DNA of 64,000 nucleotides. It comes from Bugula neritina (Eukaryota; Bryozoa; Gymnolaemata; Cheilostomatida; Bugulidae). The position numbers were made by a program, and so were the translations under genes. Under the pieces are notes generated by a model. That model did no database searches, was not told the origin of the DNA, and saw only the letters and a program-made list of their open reading frames with translations. Every line of letters begins with the position of its first letter. The first letter of the stretch is position 1. The stretch spans positions 21,832,495 to 21,896,494 of the forward strand of contig OZ037765.1 in NCBI GenBank assembly GCA_964035545.1, given 5' to 3'. Below are positions 62,001 through 64,000 of the stretch, one piece after another.

Positions 62001-63919
62001 TTTCAACTCCTATACATGAACTGCGTGGTTTTGTAATTGTATGCTGCCACAGAATGATAAGTCAGCTTTACCTAAATATGGTGTGTATAATTTGAGTACA
62101 TTTGTGTATGTCTGTTGTAACGACACTGCCCCATCCCTTCCTCTCTCCCTCCTCCAATCCCCACTGATACTTTCATAATTAGTTTGGTGCTTTCTTTGAA
62201 ATGATAGAATGCTGAAATTTGAATTTTATTACAAAAGCTAAAGAACAGAGCTACACAAAAGTCAAAAAGGCTGCTGTTTTGGTTGAAGAGTCATGAACAT
62301 TTTGAAAGCTCTTGTTTCAAGTTATTAATATAGTTCTTTCTCCATTTCCCAAGGCTTTTTTCCTTTAAAATGATGGGTGGTTGGTTATCATTTTTAAGCT
62401 ATCCCTTCTGTTTTTATAAAGGCTTTTGCATTCTGGGGTTATGGTGTGGTGTTGGTCTGAAATTGTTCTTTAATATTAACATTCATGCTACTATATAACA
62501 TTCTCTATTGCAAACAGCAGGTGTCGCATTTGTAATGTCTAAAATGTCCTAAATACTACTAAAAATGTGCCATAGTTCATCTTTTATAGCTTCAGTAAGA
62601 AATGATCATGTTCTTTTCCTCTTTGTTCTGCATAATTTGAAAAAGTTTTGTTTATTTCAGCTGACAATTATATTAATTTTATCTTTCGGTTTTAATACTG
62701 AAATATGCACCAAGTCATTGCATGCAAGGTTGTCAATACTGTTGTTAATGGCAGGAAGGAAAATTAAAGGCCCCAAAGTTGAGAAGACTGCAGATTATGT
62801 GCCTGACTTGAATGCCCTGGACACTGGTGCTCTTAGTTTAGAAGATATTGCTGAAAACTATGTATGTATCATGCAATTCTGACGTCTATTTGTGATAATG
62901 GTGGAGTTTTTACTAGATGCAACAAAACAATTTACATTTGTCATTGTTGTGTTAAAAACTCCCTAACACACTTTATGTGTGCAGTATTAAAATATTCATG
63001 TATACTTGAACATCATCTGTTTGAGGGCTGTATGTTGAAACAATTGTTTTATAATAGATTTATACCCTCGTGCTGATGATGTTTTTCTTCAGCTCTGGAG
63101 TGATATTATAAAACTGGTACTAATTATTGCTGACTTTCATTTCATGCTACTCTCTGCTGCTGCAACATACAGCACTGGGCTGGCTTAAAAGTTCAAAGTT
63201 ACATTATATATAATTAATGTCAGATACTGACTATACTTCACACTGTACAAGTGAACACTAGTTATATCGCTGTCTCTAGTTAAGATGTGATACCAGAATA
63301 CTGTTAAGTGTTGAGAAAACATCTTTACGAAGAAATATCTGACACTTTGCAGTCCGCGGCTGCATCAAGGAAGAGGCTGAGTGGCTCAGACAGCATGTCA
63401 CTTCCCCCTGCCAGTCCTGGTATGGTGAGGAGTTCGCCCAGAAGTTCAAAAGGTCGGTCTGGTTATTCACCATTTGATAAGCGGCGATCACGGGGCGACC
63501 TGGACACCCCGCCATCTAGTAATGCTTCGACTGAAGATGTTAGACCGAGAGCAGATGATGCTGACAGTTCAGAAGGGGTCAGTATATTATAAAATTTGTC
63601 TAGATTGGTTGTATCGAAGAAATTAGGCTCCAGGTTTGAATAATGATTCCAAAGGTTTGATTAGCTTATAAGACGACATTGGTGTCCTCGTGCACTTTTC
63701 TATTGACATTACAGTGAAGCTAAGTATTGCTGGTATCTAGAGTGCTGCTAATAGGTTAAAACATGCCTGATACTATAATATATTATATAGAACATTTGTT
63801 CTGTTTTCAACATTGGTGTTCAGTTTGTTTGGCATCATTTATTCTGTGAATGTATTATCTACAGTTTATTCGTGGGCACAGACGGGGAGGCAGTGGCTCT
63901 GATGTAACTTCTTCCAAAC
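59100..63919 (+). CDS. RAB11FIP: Class I Rab11-family interacting protein, 5' part (first 294 codons; continues past the window)
   Basis: Exons are 59100-59133, 59248-59286, 59430-59532, 60202-60339, 60999-61180, 62755-62861, 63353-63577 and 63865-63919. The last ends in phase 1 at a GTGAGT donor, so more exons follow. The first about 120 residues form a C2 domain: PTHVVVAVQRAKDL, GTNDAFVTIAL, DPEWYEEC and then RGEIEVRLSFEVKKAKDLD. This matches RAB11FIP1/2/5, whose C2 domain binds acidic phospholipids on endosomes and whose C-terminal Rab-binding helix binds Rab11 in recycling. That C-terminal helix would lie beyond 64000. The following exons are serine-rich and basic (SPRSSKGRSGYSPFDKRRS), like the phosphorylated linker of FIP2/FIP5. 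The ATG is the first in frame, one codon context before WNPTHV. Confidence 0.88.
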
Positions 63920-64000
63920 GTGAGTCTACCATTTTTGAGCTTGTTTTTATTAAGACCTGAGAATATTTTCAGTTTCAACTCTTCTAGTTGAATTTTCACC

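Overview
The window is AT-rich eukaryotic DNA with spliceosomal (GT-AG) introns, animal-specific gene families (cyclin T, KANSL2, TRAM, ARF6, class I Rab11-FIP) and many decayed transposons, so it comes from an invertebrate animal genome. I cannot name the species or phylum. Most genes were built by hand, joining exons whose splice sites, reading phases and protein families agree; every complete model gives a coding length divisible by three.

Layout. Positions 1-28053 hold an old tandem segmental duplication. Copy A (about 160-16500) has a seven-exon CCCH zinc-finger gene (4606-15225, +) followed by the broken last two exons of an alpha/beta hydrolase on the opposite strand. Copy B (about 17420-28053) has the paralogous CCCH gene (17900-23071, +) followed by the intact six-exon hydrolase (28053-23596, -). 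The copies still align along introns and flanks, so each serves as an empty-site control for what entered the other: a 1.35-kb terminal-inverted-repeat element, an 83-bp minisatellite, a Ty3/Gypsy remnant with a duplicated flank, a hAT-like MITE and a long AT-cored palindrome in A; a small foldback element and a second palindrome in B.

Positions 29991-59099 hold ordinary, well-conserved housekeeping genes: cyclin T (37073-29991, -, with a dead Tc1 transposon in intron 7), KANSL2 (38323-43086, +), TRAM (49557-43357, -) and ARF6 (54630-51159, -). Cyclin T and KANSL2 are divergent; KANSL2 and TRAM are convergent with about 270 bp between stops. The right edge holds the 5' two-thirds or less of a class I Rab11-family interacting protein (59100-63919, +), which runs off the window.

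The housekeeping genes are unrelated pathways (P-TEFb transcription elongation, NSL histone acetylation, ER translocation, ARF6/Rab11 endosomal recycling); no operon logic is implied. The most unusual material is the CCCH gene pair with its patchy divergence, the paralogue-specific palindromes, the recombinant Gypsy locus, and period-six TANNA[C/G] arrays scattered from 35.9 to 58 kb. I saw no tRNA, rRNA or CRISPR.
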